Source: CAZYQW01 sp964649825 (lineage in GTDB: Bacteria > Planctomycetota > B15-G4 > JADJEK01). Taken from it: 15,630 bases of DNA. The notes beneath the pieces were generated by a model. It ran no database searches and was not told where the DNA came from. It saw only the letters and a list, made by a program, of their open reading frames with translations. The translations under genes and the position numbers were made by a program. The DNA lies in contig CAZYQW010000129.1 of NCBI GenBank assembly GCA_964649825.1, positions 1 to 15,630 on the forward strand. The letters are read 5' to 3'. How positions within the stretch are numbered: the first letter of the stretch is position 1; every line of letters begins with the position of its first letter. Shown here piece by piece: positions 15,525 through 15,630 of the stretch.

Positions 15525-15630
15525 TGGTGGAAGGAGAGAGCGGCGGGGGCGCGCGAAGTGGTGGGGCGCCCCCCCCCCGCGCCCCCCCCCCCCCACCCGG
15601 AGCACCCGGCCCAATTATAAAAAATAGCTG
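15525..15630. other. Low-complexity, probably unreliable contig end
   Basis: After the norZ stop the sequence runs through G-rich tracts into a run of 10 C (15569-15578), then GCG and a run of 13 C (15582-15594), and ends in an AT-rich stretch (AATTATAAAAAATAG, 15614-15628) unlike the rest of the window. No gene or terminator can be supported. This looks like an assembly or sequencing artefact at a contig edge. Confidence 0.7.

Noticed and set aside
13125..15614. An 829-residue minus-strand open frame
   Set aside because: It is antisense to norZ, compositionally abnormal, and norZ is unambiguous on the plus strand.
1..15630. tRNA/rRNA genes, CRISPR arrays, insertion sequences
   Set aside because: Nothing in the window showed cloverleaf-like genes, regularly spaced repeats, transposase motifs or flanking terminal repeats on reading both strands.

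Overview
This high-GC window is dense bacterial chromosome. It holds nine complete protein genes, no RNA genes, no mobile elements and no CRISPR array. Taxonomy cannot be proved from the sequence. The very high GC, the Sec-exported thioredoxin-like protein with an Asp-Gly tail, and a secreted protein with a C-terminal domain I recognise from deep-branching Planctomycetota together suggest a planctomycete-like bacterium. That assignment is inference. The right edge (about 15560-15630) is homopolymeric and then abruptly AT-rich, which looks like a poor contig end.

Layout. Bases 229-1788 (+) encode a GNAT acetyltransferase fused to a carbon-nitrogen hydrolase (YhcX type). Converging on it with an 11-bp overlap, 1778-3247 (-) encodes a two-domain PPK2 polyphosphate:AMP phosphotransferase whose first domain has lost its nucleotide-binding residues. 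Diverging from that, 3491-5290 (+) encodes an exported S41-family peptidase-like protein. Next come a large membrane protein with an embedded spermidine-synthase/SAM-methyltransferase-like fold (5403-7745) and a second, stand-alone nitrilase-superfamily amidohydrolase (7755-8612), tightly coupled to each other. A secreted thioredoxin-like protein follows (8706-9695). It ends opposite a minus-strand secreted beta-rich protein (9812-10735), with a perfect 15-bp hairpin between them.

The right third (10784-15524) is a coherent nitric oxide detoxification module. It contains NorR, a sigma-54 activator with all the NO-sensing iron ligands of the GAF domain (minus strand, GTG start at 12328). Divergent from it are ric (ytfE/scdA type di-iron protein) and norZ (quinol-dependent single-subunit NO reductase). 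The 171-bp norR-ric intergenic region carries a good -24/-12 sigma-54 promoter reading into ric-norZ and a perfect 21-bp inverted repeat lying over a candidate norR promoter. The likely logic: NO binds NorR, NorR activates sigma-54 transcription of ric-norZ, NorZ reduces NO to N2O at the membrane, and Ric repairs or protects iron centres. The repeat is the obvious candidate NorR operator, but it does not match the proteobacterial GT-N7-AC core.

I see no wholly new system. The points most worth following up are the NorR operator architecture, the degenerate half of the PPK2 protein, and the membrane spermidine-synthase-like/nitrilase gene pair.
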